DNA of 64,000 nt from Marinoscillum luteum. GTDB taxonomy: Bacteria > Bacteroidota > Bacteroidia > Cytophagales > Cyclobacteriaceae. The stretch is from assembly GCF_044005705.1 (NCBI RefSeq), contig NZ_JBIPKE010000014.1, forward strand, positions 248,001 to 312,000. The letters are read 5' to 3'. Position numbers and translations under genes: made by a program. The notes under the pieces were generated by a model. It was given only the letters and a program-made list of their open reading frames with translations. It made no database searches and was not told where the DNA came from. Positions 1 through 7,159 of this stretch are shown here, in pieces. Position 1 is the first letter of the stretch. Every line of letters starts with the position of its first letter.

Positions 1-366
1 ACAGTTTACTCCACGGATTTGTTCAATTTCCGTCTTGGTGACTGGCTGCTTATACGCAATGATGGCGAGTGTTTCCATGGCTGAGTTGGAGAGTCGCCGC
101 TTCGATTGTTGCTTAAGCAAAATACTGATACTTGCCTGATAGGCCGGTTTGGTCAAAAACTGATATCCACCGCCACTTTGCACCAAACCAAAGGAAAACT
201 GCTCATCTTCATATTTTTCACTAAGCTTTGCGATCCCGCCACTAATGTCCTCCATAGGCACATCTGCCTCGAACATTTCCTTCAGACAAGACTGAATCTC
301 ATCTTCTGTGATTGGTTTTGGGGAGCAAAAGACCAGTGCCTCAATATGATTGGCGAGGTAGTCCAT
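1..366 (-). CDS. scpB: Segregation and condensation protein B (N-terminal part, cut by window edge)
   Basis: The first 122 codons of a minus-strand gene are present; the rest lies before position 1. Translation begins MDYLANHIEALVFCSPKPIT and includes ETLAIIAYKQPVTKTEIEQI, the winged-helix signature of ScpB. ScpB works with ScpA and SMC in the condensin-like complex that compacts and segregates the chromosome in the cytoplasm. The start codon overlaps the stop of the upstream DksA-like gene as TAATG, so the two genes are probably translationally coupled. The family call rests on the strong match of the N-terminal winged helix; nothing can be said about the C-terminus. Confidence 0.88.
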   Translation of the reverse strand, partial: MDYLANHIEALVFCSPKPITEDEIQSCLKEMFEADVPMEDISGGIAKLSEKYEDEQFSFGLVQSGGGYQFLTKPAYQASISILLKQQSKRRLSNSAMETLAIIAYKQPVTKTEIEQIRGVNC

Positions 367-746
367 TATTTCTTCACATTCAGCTTAGCCTCTATCGAAT
401 GCATGGTGTGTGGCACCGCTCTCAATCGCTCTTTGCTGATGAGCTTACCAGTATCCACACAAACCCCATAGGTGCCGTTTTTGATTCTGATCAGCGCATT
501 TTCAAGGTTATTAATAAACTTCTGCTGCCGTCCGGCCAATGTACTCAATTGCTCTTTCTCTGCAGTATCCGCCCCATCTTCCAGGGTCTTCACAGCACCG
601 TGGGTAGCATCCGTACCCTCATCGGTATCTCGTGTCAAAGAACCCTTCAAAATGTTCAGTTCTTCTCTCGCTTTTGCCAGCTTCTGATGAATCAACTCTT
701 CGAATTCCTTTAATTCGTCCTCTGAATATTTCGTCTTCTCAGCCAT
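366..746 (-). CDS. DksA/TraR-family protein with zinc ligands lost
   Basis: 126 residues: an acidic N-terminal coiled-coil region followed by a DksA C-terminal finger-like segment (GTYGVC at 91-96). The four positions that carry zinc-binding cysteines in C4 members are here C96, T99, S117 and A120, so at most one ligand survives and zinc is unlikely to be bound. Similar cysteine-poor DksA-like proteins are known in Bacteroidota. Family members bind the RNA polymerase secondary channel; whether this one does is inference. It is directly upstream of scpB (TAATG overlap). A second DksA-like gene at 56768-57103 keeps all four cysteines. Confidence 0.8.
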   Translation of the reverse strand: MAEKTKYSEDELKEFEELIHQKLAKAREELNILKGSLTRDTDEGTDATHGAVKTLEDGADTAEKEQLSTLAGRQQKFINNLENALIRIKNGTYGVCVDTGKLISKERLRAVPHTMHSIEAKLNVKK

Positions 747-815
747 ATCTTCAATTCTGTTTATTTTACCTAAAAATAAGCGCTAAAGTAACACAACCCA
801 AGTAGATAAAAAATT

Positions 816-1826
816 ATGAACTCCCTCGTGAATTGCAAACTGAACTTATTTCTACTGATCGTAGTAGCCTGTCTTTCTGGATGTAACACCACACCTGCTG
901 AAAATACTCCCAATGAGCCCGTTAAACGTAAAATTGCAGTTGTTATTCATGGTGGTGCTGGCACTGTAAGTAGAGAAAACATGGATTCTGTAACCGAAGT
1001 GGCCTATCGGGCCAAGCTCGACGAGGCGCTTCAGGCCGCCTATACCATTCTGGAAGATGGAGGATCAAGTTGTGACGCCATTCAGGCCGCCATTGTGGTG
1101 ATGGAAAACTCGCCACTCTTCAATGCCGGCGTAGGAGCAGTCTTCACCGCCTCTGGAGAAAATGAACTTGATGCCAGTATCATGCGTGGGGATGACCTGA
1201 ATGCCGGCGCTGTGGCCGGTGTAAAAACTGTCAAAAACCCCATTCTAGCGGCCTATCAGGTCATGATCAATTCACCACACGTGATGCTGGCCCGCGAAGG
1301 AGCGGAACAGTTTGCCAAAGAGCGTGGATTGGAACTGGTGGATCCCAGCTATTTCAGTACAGATCCACGCAAGGCACAACTGGACAAGGCTATCAAAAAA
1401 GTAGAGAAAGAGTACGGAACTGTTGGTGCCGTGGCAGTAGACCGGCAGGGAAATATCTGCGCGGCAACATCCACCGGCGGTATGACCAACAAAAAATGGG
1501 GCCGCATTGGGGACTCTCCCGTCATTGGAGCCGGCACCTATGCCAATAATAACACCTGCGGGTTTTCTGGCACAGGACATGGAGAGTATTATATCCGCAC
1601 TGCCGCAGCGCACGACGTGTCGGCACTGATGGAATATAAAAACTTATCTGTGGAGGAAGCCGCTCAAACGGTGATGGACAAGATCACCAAAATGGACGCT
1701 CTGGGTGGCATGATCGCTATGGACAGGTTTGGTAATGTAGCCATGCCCTTCAACACCAGCGGAATGTACAGGGCCTACCGAAAAGAAGGGGAAGTGGCTG
1801 TGATCAAAATATTCCAGGGGGAGTAG
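816..1826 (+). CDS. Isoaspartyl peptidase / plant-type L-asparaginase, exported lipoprotein
   Basis: 336 residues of the Ntn-hydrolase asparaginase family (IaaA/EcAIII-like), which autocleaves into two subunits and hydrolyses isoaspartyl dipeptides and asparagine. The cleavage site and nucleophile are visible as GTVGAVAVD, with the nucleophilic Thr at about residue 202; HGGAGT near residue 45 and the substrate loop GTGHGEYYIR follow the family. The N-terminus is a lipoprotein signal with lipobox LSGC (Cys23), so the enzyme is envelope-anchored, unlike the cytoplasmic E. coli enzyme. It is transcribed divergently from the DksA-like gene, and the next gene starts 48 bases downstream on the same strand. 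Confidence 0.9.
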   Translation: MNSLVNCKLNLFLLIVVACLSGCNTTPAENTPNEPVKRKIAVVIHGGAGTVSRENMDSVTEVAYRAKLDEALQAAYTILEDGGSSCDAIQAAIVVMENSPLFNAGVGAVFTASGENELDASIMRGDDLNAGAVAGVKTVKNPILAAYQVMINSPHVMLAREGAEQFAKERGLELVDPSYFSTDPRKAQLDKAIKKVEKEYGTVGAVAVDRQGNICAATSTGGMTNKKWGRIGDSPVIGAGTYANNNTCGFSGTGHGEYYIRTAAAHDVSALMEYKNLSVEEAAQTVMDKITKMDALGGMIAMDRFGNVAMPFNTSGMYRAYRKEGEVAVIKIFQGE

Positions 1827-1874
1827 TCCCTCTACTTAAATTTAACCAGACGGGCCGATTTCAGTTATACACTT

Positions 1875-3503
1875 ATGCCTAAGGCCATTTCGCTTAGTAC
1901 AAAAAGAATCTTCCTTATTTTAGGCGTTTTGGTGCTCCTGAGTGGCATTGCTTTTTTAGTAGAGGCTATAGCCAAAAGGGAACTCCCTAAGCTACTGGGC
2001 GAGCAGGTTACTTATGAAAGTGTAACGCTGAGCATCCTGAATGGGGAAATCACCTTCACAAAACCCAGGGTGCAGGTAGATAGTGCGGAGAATCAGGCTA
2101 ACCTCAATATTCGGTCTGAGGCCCGTCAAATCTCAATTCATGGATTTAGTCTTTGGAACCTTCTACTCAGTCAAAAAATCAAAGTAGAAAAATTAAGCAT
2201 AGACAGTCTTTTGCTCGGGATCGTGCTGCCCACCCTCCAGGCTTCCAGGACGGAGAAAAAGGAAATCAACCTCTTTGTGCGAGATCTTTTTAACCGGATA
2301 GAGGTGGAGCATTTCGAGATCAGCGCAGGTACGTTGGTCGTCCGGAAGAAGGGGAGTTTTGATACCCTTTTGGCTATGAAAAAGGTCCATCTGTCAGCGT
2401 TTGGCATTTTTGTAGACACCAGCACCGTCCATAATATCTTCCCGCTTGATTTTGATCAGTCTGAAACGAAAGTGAGCCAGCTCTATGTCAAGGCTGGTGA
2501 GGACTATACCCTGTCAGCGGAGAATCTTCATATCCGTGACACCTCATTTTCTATAGAAAATATCCACCTAAGGCCTGTAGACTCCAGATCCACTTTTGTG
2601 CAGAAGCACCCCTATGAGAAAGTGCGCGTTGAGTTGCTTGCTCAAAAACTGTCGGCAGAAAAACTACTTTGGGACTTTATGGAAGACAGAACACTCAAGG
2701 TGCGAGCCGAAAGCACCCTCCTTGAGGCCCTTCAAATCAATGTCTTCAAGGACAAAACCCCACCGGCACCACCGCCAGAGACCAAACCCCTGCTGGCAGG
2801 ATTACTAAGAGATCTCTCGTTCATTTTCACCCTGGATACTCTCCGGCTTAAAAACAGCTATATTCAATATGAGCAACTCCCAGTAGTATTCCCCCATGCC
2901 GGCAAACTCTTCTTTGATAAGGTTTACATGTCGGGATATCACCTGACCAATGATCCTGAAGAAATCCAAAAGCAGGCCATCACCACTCTGGATATTCAAT
3001 CTGATTTTATGGGAAAAGGCGCCCTCAAAACAACTATCTTATTGGATATGGGTTCGGACCGTCAAGAGTTTTCTGTCTCGGGAACACTCGGTGCCATGCC
3101 CATCACTTTTATCAATCAGACACTTGCCCCTCTCACAGGGGTGGAGGCTTCGGGGCAGCTCCATGGCATGACTTTCGATTTTCGAGGTGACGAGTACTCG
3201 GCCAAAGGAAAGATGATCATGGAGTATTCAGACCTCAAGGTCAAAGTCTATGACCAAAACAGGGACAAGGTTTGGTTGAAAAGCATCTTTGGCAACATGA
3301 TCCTTAACAGCAACAACCACCCGGACGACACCATGGGCTATCAGGAGGGTGAAATCTATTTTGTGAGGTATCAAAACAAAGGATTCTTCAATATGCTTTG
3401 GAATAGCCTCAGGGTGGCCCTAATGGATGTAACCATGCCATTCCATACCAACCCCGATTATTCAACCACAACTGCGGCCCCCAAATATCTACTTGATGAC
3501 TAA
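1875..3503 (+). CDS. AsmA/DUF748-like envelope protein
   Basis: 542 residues. One hydrophobic segment near the N-terminus (about residues 10-30, ILGVLVLLSGIAFLVEA) anchors a long beta-rich periplasmic region with no enzymatic motif. The pattern of an N-terminal anchor, then 'LGEQVTYESVTLSILNGEI' and repeated beta strands, resembles AsmA-like/DUF748 proteins, bridge-like lipid-transfer candidates of the envelope. A Pro-rich linker (PPAPPPETKP) lies around residue 295-305. It follows the asparaginase gene by 48 bases and may share its transcript. The family assignment is by fold pattern only; function is unknown. Confidence 0.6.
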   Translation: MPKAISLSTKRIFLILGVLVLLSGIAFLVEAIAKRELPKLLGEQVTYESVTLSILNGEITFTKPRVQVDSAENQANLNIRSEARQISIHGFSLWNLLLSQKIKVEKLSIDSLLLGIVLPTLQASRTEKKEINLFVRDLFNRIEVEHFEISAGTLVVRKKGSFDTLLAMKKVHLSAFGIFVDTSTVHNIFPLDFDQSETKVSQLYVKAGEDYTLSAENLHIRDTSFSIENIHLRPVDSRSTFVQKHPYEKVRVELLAQKLSAEKLLWDFMEDRTLKVRAESTLLEALQINVFKDKTPPAPPPETKPLLAGLLRDLSFIFTLDTLRLKNSYIQYEQLPVVFPHAGKLFFDKVYMSGYHLTNDPEEIQKQAITTLDIQSDFMGKGALKTTILLDMGSDRQEFSVSGTLGAMPITFINQTLAPLTGVEASGQLHGMTFDFRGDEYSAKGKMIMEYSDLKVKVYDQNRDKVWLKSIFGNMILNSNNHPDDTMGYQEGEIYFVRYQNKGFFNMLWNSLRVALMDVTMPFHTNPDYSTTTAAPKYLLDD

Positions 3504-3553
3504 AGAAGAACCACTGACATAAAAACTCCTTGCGGGAGAAAGAGTGTTCTTCT
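3504..3553 (+). other. Hairpin after the AsmA-like gene
   Basis: The arms AGAAGAAC (3504-3511) and GTTCTTCT (3546-3553) are perfect complements and extend inward with one bulge. A second small stem, CTCC/GGAG, sits in the loop. No U-tract follows, so it is not a standard intrinsic terminator. It may be an mRNA end-stabiliser or factor-dependent stop. Confidence 0.4.
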
Positions 3554-3593
3554 AAATTGGGCGTTCATTATTTAAATCATAAAGCATTCATCT

Positions 3594-5069
3594 ATGAGAA
3601 AAGTTTTATATCTGATCGTACTCTTGTCTTGCACCATGGCTTTTGGTCAAAAGGACAAAAAAATCACTGAGAAAACGGTGAGCAAAGCCAGCATCCAGGC
3701 ACATCTCAAATTTATGTCTTCAGATGCCCTGAAAGGAAGGGATACCCCTTCTCCCGAGTTGGACATTGCGGCAGAGTACCTCAGAACACAACTGGAGCTT
3801 TATGGTGTAAAGCCGTTCGCAGAATTTCCAGATTATTTTCAGCCTGTGTCTATGAAGAAAATTAAAAAACCTCAGACTGGTACCATCACGCTGGATTCAG
3901 CTACCTTCACCATTGGTGTGGACTATCTGCTGATCAGTGGTGGGAATTTGGAATGGAATGGAGAGATTGCTTTTCTTGATTATGCCACCACAGAAGAGCT
4001 TGAAAAAGCTGATGTGAAAGGAAAGATAGTCGTTGCCAACACAGGTGATGGGGAAGAGCAGAGCCCACGAGCCTGGTTTGCCATGTCCAGAGAGAAGAGA
4101 GCCAACGCAAAAGAAGCCGGTGCTTTGGGGCTGATAGAGCTATACAATTCTCCCCAAATTCCCTGGCAGCTACTGGTCAATTATCTGAGCCGCGACCAGG
4201 TCATTCTGGATGATGGCATAGAGGATGAGCGCGATGAATTTGCAGGTATCTGGCTGAATAATGCCAATAGAGAAGCTTCCCCATCATTTGCGAATACCTC
4301 GAAACTGGATATCAAAATGGCAGGTGCTGGAGTGGAACGCTTTGTGTCACAAAATGTGGTGGGGTATGTAGAAGGCACGGACCCTGTGCTGAAAAAGGAT
4401 TATGTCACTTTCAGTGCACATTACGACCATGTGGGTGTAGGTAGAGCGGATAGCACCGGGGACGACATCTACAATGGCACTCGCGACAATGCTGTGGGTA
4501 CTGTAACTGTACTGGAAGCTGCCAAAAACCTAGCCATGTATCCGACCAAACGATCCTCGCTCTTTGTGATGTTTTGTGGCGAAGAGAAGGGGCTGCTGGG
4601 AAGTCAGTGGTTTGTAGACCACAGCCCACTACCACTCAGCGACATTGTTTTTTGCTTCAACAGCGACAATGGTGGATACAATAACACCTCCATGGCCACG
4701 GTGATCGGGCTGGACAGAACCACCGCGCAGGGGCTGCTGGTAACGGCCATAGAGTCCTACGGGCTCACGGCCGGAGATGATGCCAACTACAAAGAACAAG
4801 GGCTTTTTGACCGCTCTGATAACGTCAGCTTTGCTAAAAAAGGGATTCCCGCGCCAAGCTTTGGTATGGGAGTGGATGCTTTCGATGAGCAGGTGCTAAG
4901 AACTTATCATCAGCCTTCAGATGAATTTGACACCATCGACATGGATTACCTCTATACTTTCTACAGGGCTTATGTTTTTGCTGGCAGGAGCATCGGCAAT
5001 ATGAAAGAAACCCCGTTTTGGGTAGAGGGTGATAAATATTATGAAGTGGGTAAGGAGCTATACAAATAG
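3594..5069 (+). CDS. Secreted M28-family zinc aminopeptidase with PA domain
   Basis: 491 residues with a signal peptide ending at about residue 19 (MAFGQ). The co-catalytic zinc ligands of M28 peptidases can be placed: H276 and D278 in SAHYDHVG, bridging D298 in NGTRDNAVG, general base E330 and ligand E331 in CGEEKG, D358 in NSDNGGY and H439 in TYHQPSDE. A protease-associated region (about 120-250) is inserted before the catalytic core, as in other secreted M28 enzymes. Expected role: release of N-terminal amino acids from peptides in the periplasm or outside the cell. It is preceded by its own 90-base gap and followed by a clear terminator, so it is probably monocistronic. Confidence 0.92.
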   Translation: MRKVLYLIVLLSCTMAFGQKDKKITEKTVSKASIQAHLKFMSSDALKGRDTPSPELDIAAEYLRTQLELYGVKPFAEFPDYFQPVSMKKIKKPQTGTITLDSATFTIGVDYLLISGGNLEWNGEIAFLDYATTEELEKADVKGKIVVANTGDGEEQSPRAWFAMSREKRANAKEAGALGLIELYNSPQIPWQLLVNYLSRDQVILDDGIEDERDEFAGIWLNNANREASPSFANTSKLDIKMAGAGVERFVSQNVVGYVEGTDPVLKKDYVTFSAHYDHVGVGRADSTGDDIYNGTRDNAVGTVTVLEAAKNLAMYPTKRSSLFVMFCGEEKGLLGSQWFVDHSPLPLSDIVFCFNSDNGGYNNTSMATVIGLDRTTAQGLLVTAIESYGLTAGDDANYKEQGLFDRSDNVSFAKKGIPAPSFGMGVDAFDEQVLRTYHQPSDEFDTIDMDYLYTFYRAYVFAGRSIGNMKETPFWVEGDKYYEVGKELYK

Positions 5070-5085
5070 ATACCTGCACCCGTAG

Positions 5086-5121
5086 AAAAGGTCATTCTAC
5101 TCAAATGGGATGACCTTTTTT
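5086..5121 (+). terminator. Intrinsic terminator of the M28 peptidase gene
   Basis: Stem AAAAGGTCAT (5086-5095) pairs with ATGACCTTTT (5110-5119) across a 14-base loop and runs into a T-tract. It lies 16 bases after the stop codon. Confidence 0.85.
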
Positions 5122-5156
5122 ATTGACCGAAAACCAAGGGGACGGTTGTGAGGTTC

Positions 5157-5213
5157 AGAAAAAACCGAGGGCTTTGAAACATAATGCTGAATATACAGAC
5201 TCCCTCGGCTTTA
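5157..5213. repeat. Palindromic interspersed repeat, copy 1
   Basis: 57 bases bounded by CCGAGGG (5165-5171) and its complement CCCTCGG (5202-5208), followed by CTTTA. The segment after the left arm, TTTGAAACATAATGC, is identical to copy 2, while the interior near the right arm differs. The stretch 5070-5430 holds no gene: it contains the terminator above, the two repeat copies, and a small stem GGCAC/GTGCC at 5217-5231. Confidence 0.7.
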
Positions 5214-5309
5214 GCAGGCACGCCTTGTGCCATCAGGAGTTAAAACAGCAATGATCCTCATATCCCTTATTGATCAAGGAGACTGGAAAGAGGTCAGACC
5301 AAAGGGCAT

Positions 5310-5367
5310 AGAAAAAGCCGAGGGGTTTGAAACATAATGCGGTTAAACATAGTGACCCTCGGCTTTA
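5310..5367. repeat. Palindromic interspersed repeat, copy 2
   Basis: Same organisation as copy 1 in the same orientation, 153 bases further on: GCCGAGGG (5318-5325) and CCCTCGGC (5356-5363) form the arms, and TTTGAAACATAATGC is conserved. Conserved arms with a partly conserved loop suggest a mobile or RNA-forming intergenic repeat rather than chance. Confidence 0.7.
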
Positions 5368-5430
5368 AATCCTCAAGTGCCAAATCTAATGTTCTGTTTG
5401 GGAATTAAAAGCACTTTCTAAAAAAGAATT

Positions 5431-5727
5431 TTAAATAATTAAATCCTTGTACTCCGGATGTCTTTTCACATAGTCTGCGGCATATGAACAAGTGGTTTTC
5501 ACCTTCATGTTTTGCTCACGTGCGAATATCAATCCAGCCTCCACAAGCTGACCGGCGATCCCCAGGTTTCTAAACTCTCTGGGTACTGAGGTGGCCGTAA
5601 AATCAAGGTACTGATCAGCATGACGCACATACCTTAGTTCGGCGTTACTATTTCTTAATTTGATATAGAAAAGTTTATGAAAAAGATCGTGGACGATTCT
5701 TAAATGACTTGCTGTTAATGTACTCAT
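5431..5727 (-). CDS. Small GNAT-family N-acetyltransferase (YjdJ/NATD1 type)
   Basis: 98 residues, the usual length of the COG2388 group of minimal GNAT proteins. The acetyl-CoA-binding region reads VPREFRNLGIAGQLVEAGL, followed by a second conserved block, TTCSYAADYVKRHPEYKDL. The protein should be cytoplasmic; the substrate is unknown for the whole group. It is divergent from the AT-rich two-gene unit, with about 40 bases between it and the earliest possible start of that unit. Confidence 0.8.
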   Translation of the reverse strand: MSTLTASHLRIVHDLFHKLFYIKLRNSNAELRYVRHADQYLDFTATSVPREFRNLGIAGQLVEAGLIFAREQNMKVKTTCSYAADYVKRHPEYKDLII

Positions 5728-5844
5728 AGTAGGACAACAACGAAACCACGGGTTTATTGTTCACAAATGGGTCATTTAAACAGTTTAGAGGTATGTATAA
5801 ATTATATTAATATTTATATTAGCCTGTCCTTCAATCATTTATCA

Positions 5845-6735
5845 ATGAGAGCTTACGCCAACCTCCTCATCACAACCCTCTATGTTTTTTACATGTATTC
5901 ATTCGAAATCTCAATTTTCTGTGGAGATAATGATGACTGCATTCCAAAAATATGGACTCCTATTTTTAATTATATGAGTTCGCACAAGCTTGAGGGAGGC
6001 ATTATAGGAAGTATCATCTATCTCATTTTGATAGGAATAATCGATAGGAAGTCGTACAACAGAAAAAGACGGCTTATTAAAAAAATCCTACTGGACTTTA
6101 TCAAATCAGATTCCGGTGGTCATAATGGTAACCACAGAGTAACAATTTATGTCAAAAGAAAAGGGTTTGTTTTCTTGCCCAAATTCCTTTTTTATACATT
6201 CACCCGCATGCGCTATCATATTAATAATAAATGTCTCATTTACAGGCTTTCATGCTTTCCTGTTCCATGGATGGACTATCTTGAAATCTTCACAAGAGTT
6301 GGACAGCCAAATACCAAAATAAGAGATACTTTTTTTATTGTTCCAACCTCCAAGGACAAAATAAACGGATTTGTCCCCTATGTATATTACAACGGAAAGG
6401 GAGAAACGGTTGTGTTGCCGCAATTGGATAAAAAAACATTGGCCAAAACACGAAAAATTGAAGATATAACCGATGTGGAGATTAGAAAAAATGTCAAAAC
6501 CTATCTTACCAAGTCACATATCAATAATTATCACAAACTGAGAACCTTCCAAAGGATTTCAGAATGCATCGCAGCTTATCCTTTGTTTATAGACGATCAG
6601 AATTTAGAACTTCCATCTCATGTTCTCGTATTTGATGGTGTTGGGATTGATGAAAAAAAATTCAAAAGCATAACCTTCGAAAAAAAGGTAATCTTTTTAT
6701 CAAAAAATATTGAAACAATAATTTCTAATTACTAA
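5845..6735 (+). CDS. Two-TM membrane protein with GAF-like soluble domain (unassigned)
   Basis: 296 residues from the chosen ATG, which opens directly into a membrane segment. An in-frame ATG at 5767 would add 26 residues over very AT-rich, promoter-like sequence. TM helices lie at about 5-26 and 51-66, then a basic stop-transfer stretch (RKSYNRKRRL) and a soluble domain. The order of elements there (HRVTIYVKRKG, then DYLEIFTRVGQ, then GFVPYVYYNGKGETVVLPQLD, a helical stretch, and YPLFIDDQN with HVLVFDGVG) is suggestive of a GAF fold, but I see no diagnostic residue. The next gene begins 9 bases after the stop. Composition is much more AT-rich than the flanks, which suggests acquisition by transfer. 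Function unknown. Confidence 0.65.
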   Translation: MRAYANLLITTLYVFYMYSFEISIFCGDNDDCIPKIWTPIFNYMSSHKLEGGIIGSIIYLILIGIIDRKSYNRKRRLIKKILLDFIKSDSGGHNGNHRVTIYVKRKGFVFLPKFLFYTFTRMRYHINNKCLIYRLSCFPVPWMDYLEIFTRVGQPNTKIRDTFFIVPTSKDKINGFVPYVYYNGKGETVVLPQLDKKTLAKTRKIEDITDVEIRKNVKTYLTKSHINNYHKLRTFQRISECIAAYPLFIDDQNLELPSHVLVFDGVGIDEKKFKSITFEKKVIFLSKNIETIISNY

Positions 6736-6744
6736 ATTATCCAC

Positions 6745-7143
6745 ATGGAACTTCCTGTTTTTTCCGACGATCATACCCTAGATCACATAACAGTGAATAA
6801 TTTAGGAGCCTCTCCTTCCGATATTCCTAATTATATTTCCATTGAACACCGTTTTGGTCAAAAAACCAATAGTATAAGAATTGATCTTACGTATGGCATT
6901 TGTGAGAAACAAAGCTCGATGCTTAATACACAAGTAGATGACAACTCCTTTTTGATTGGGAAAAAGACTGGTCGGCTGTACCGTGCTGAAATCAATCCCA
7001 AATCTGTAAAATTTGGCAAAAGCTTGGCTTTGTCAACAAGTGATAATAGAATAAGGGTTAAGAATAATTACAAACTGTTTGGGAAAATCATAGACAAATT
7101 AGTTAACGTCTACGTTGAGTCTCACGGCAGAAGTAGCAAGTAG
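6745..7143 (+). CDS. Unrecognised 132-residue protein, partner of the two-TM gene
   Basis: 132 residues without signal peptide or membrane segment. The first 100 residues look beta-rich (IRIDLTYGICE, NSFLIGKKTGRLYRAEI), and the end carries an amphipathic helix (NNYKLFGKIIDKLVNVYVES). Only two cysteines and no recognisable catalytic motif. It follows the two-TM gene by 9 bases on the same strand, shares its AT-rich composition, and ends 16 bases before the convergent giant gene. The tight spacing implies co-translation and a shared task with the membrane protein. I do not recognise the family. Confidence 0.6.
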   Translation: MELPVFSDDHTLDHITVNNLGASPSDIPNYISIEHRFGQKTNSIRIDLTYGICEKQSSMLNTQVDDNSFLIGKKTGRLYRAEINPKSVKFGKSLALSTSDNRIRVKNNYKLFGKIIDKLVNVYVESHGRSSK

Positions 7144-7159
7144 TGAATAGCTCTTTGTA

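Noticed and set aside
106..713. Plus-strand open frames opposite scpB and the DksA-like gene
   Set aside because: They are antisense to clearly conserved genes and their translations lack any family pattern.
3504..3553. Intrinsic terminator after the AsmA-like gene
   Set aside because: The stem is good but no T-tract follows on either strand, so it is listed only as a hairpin.
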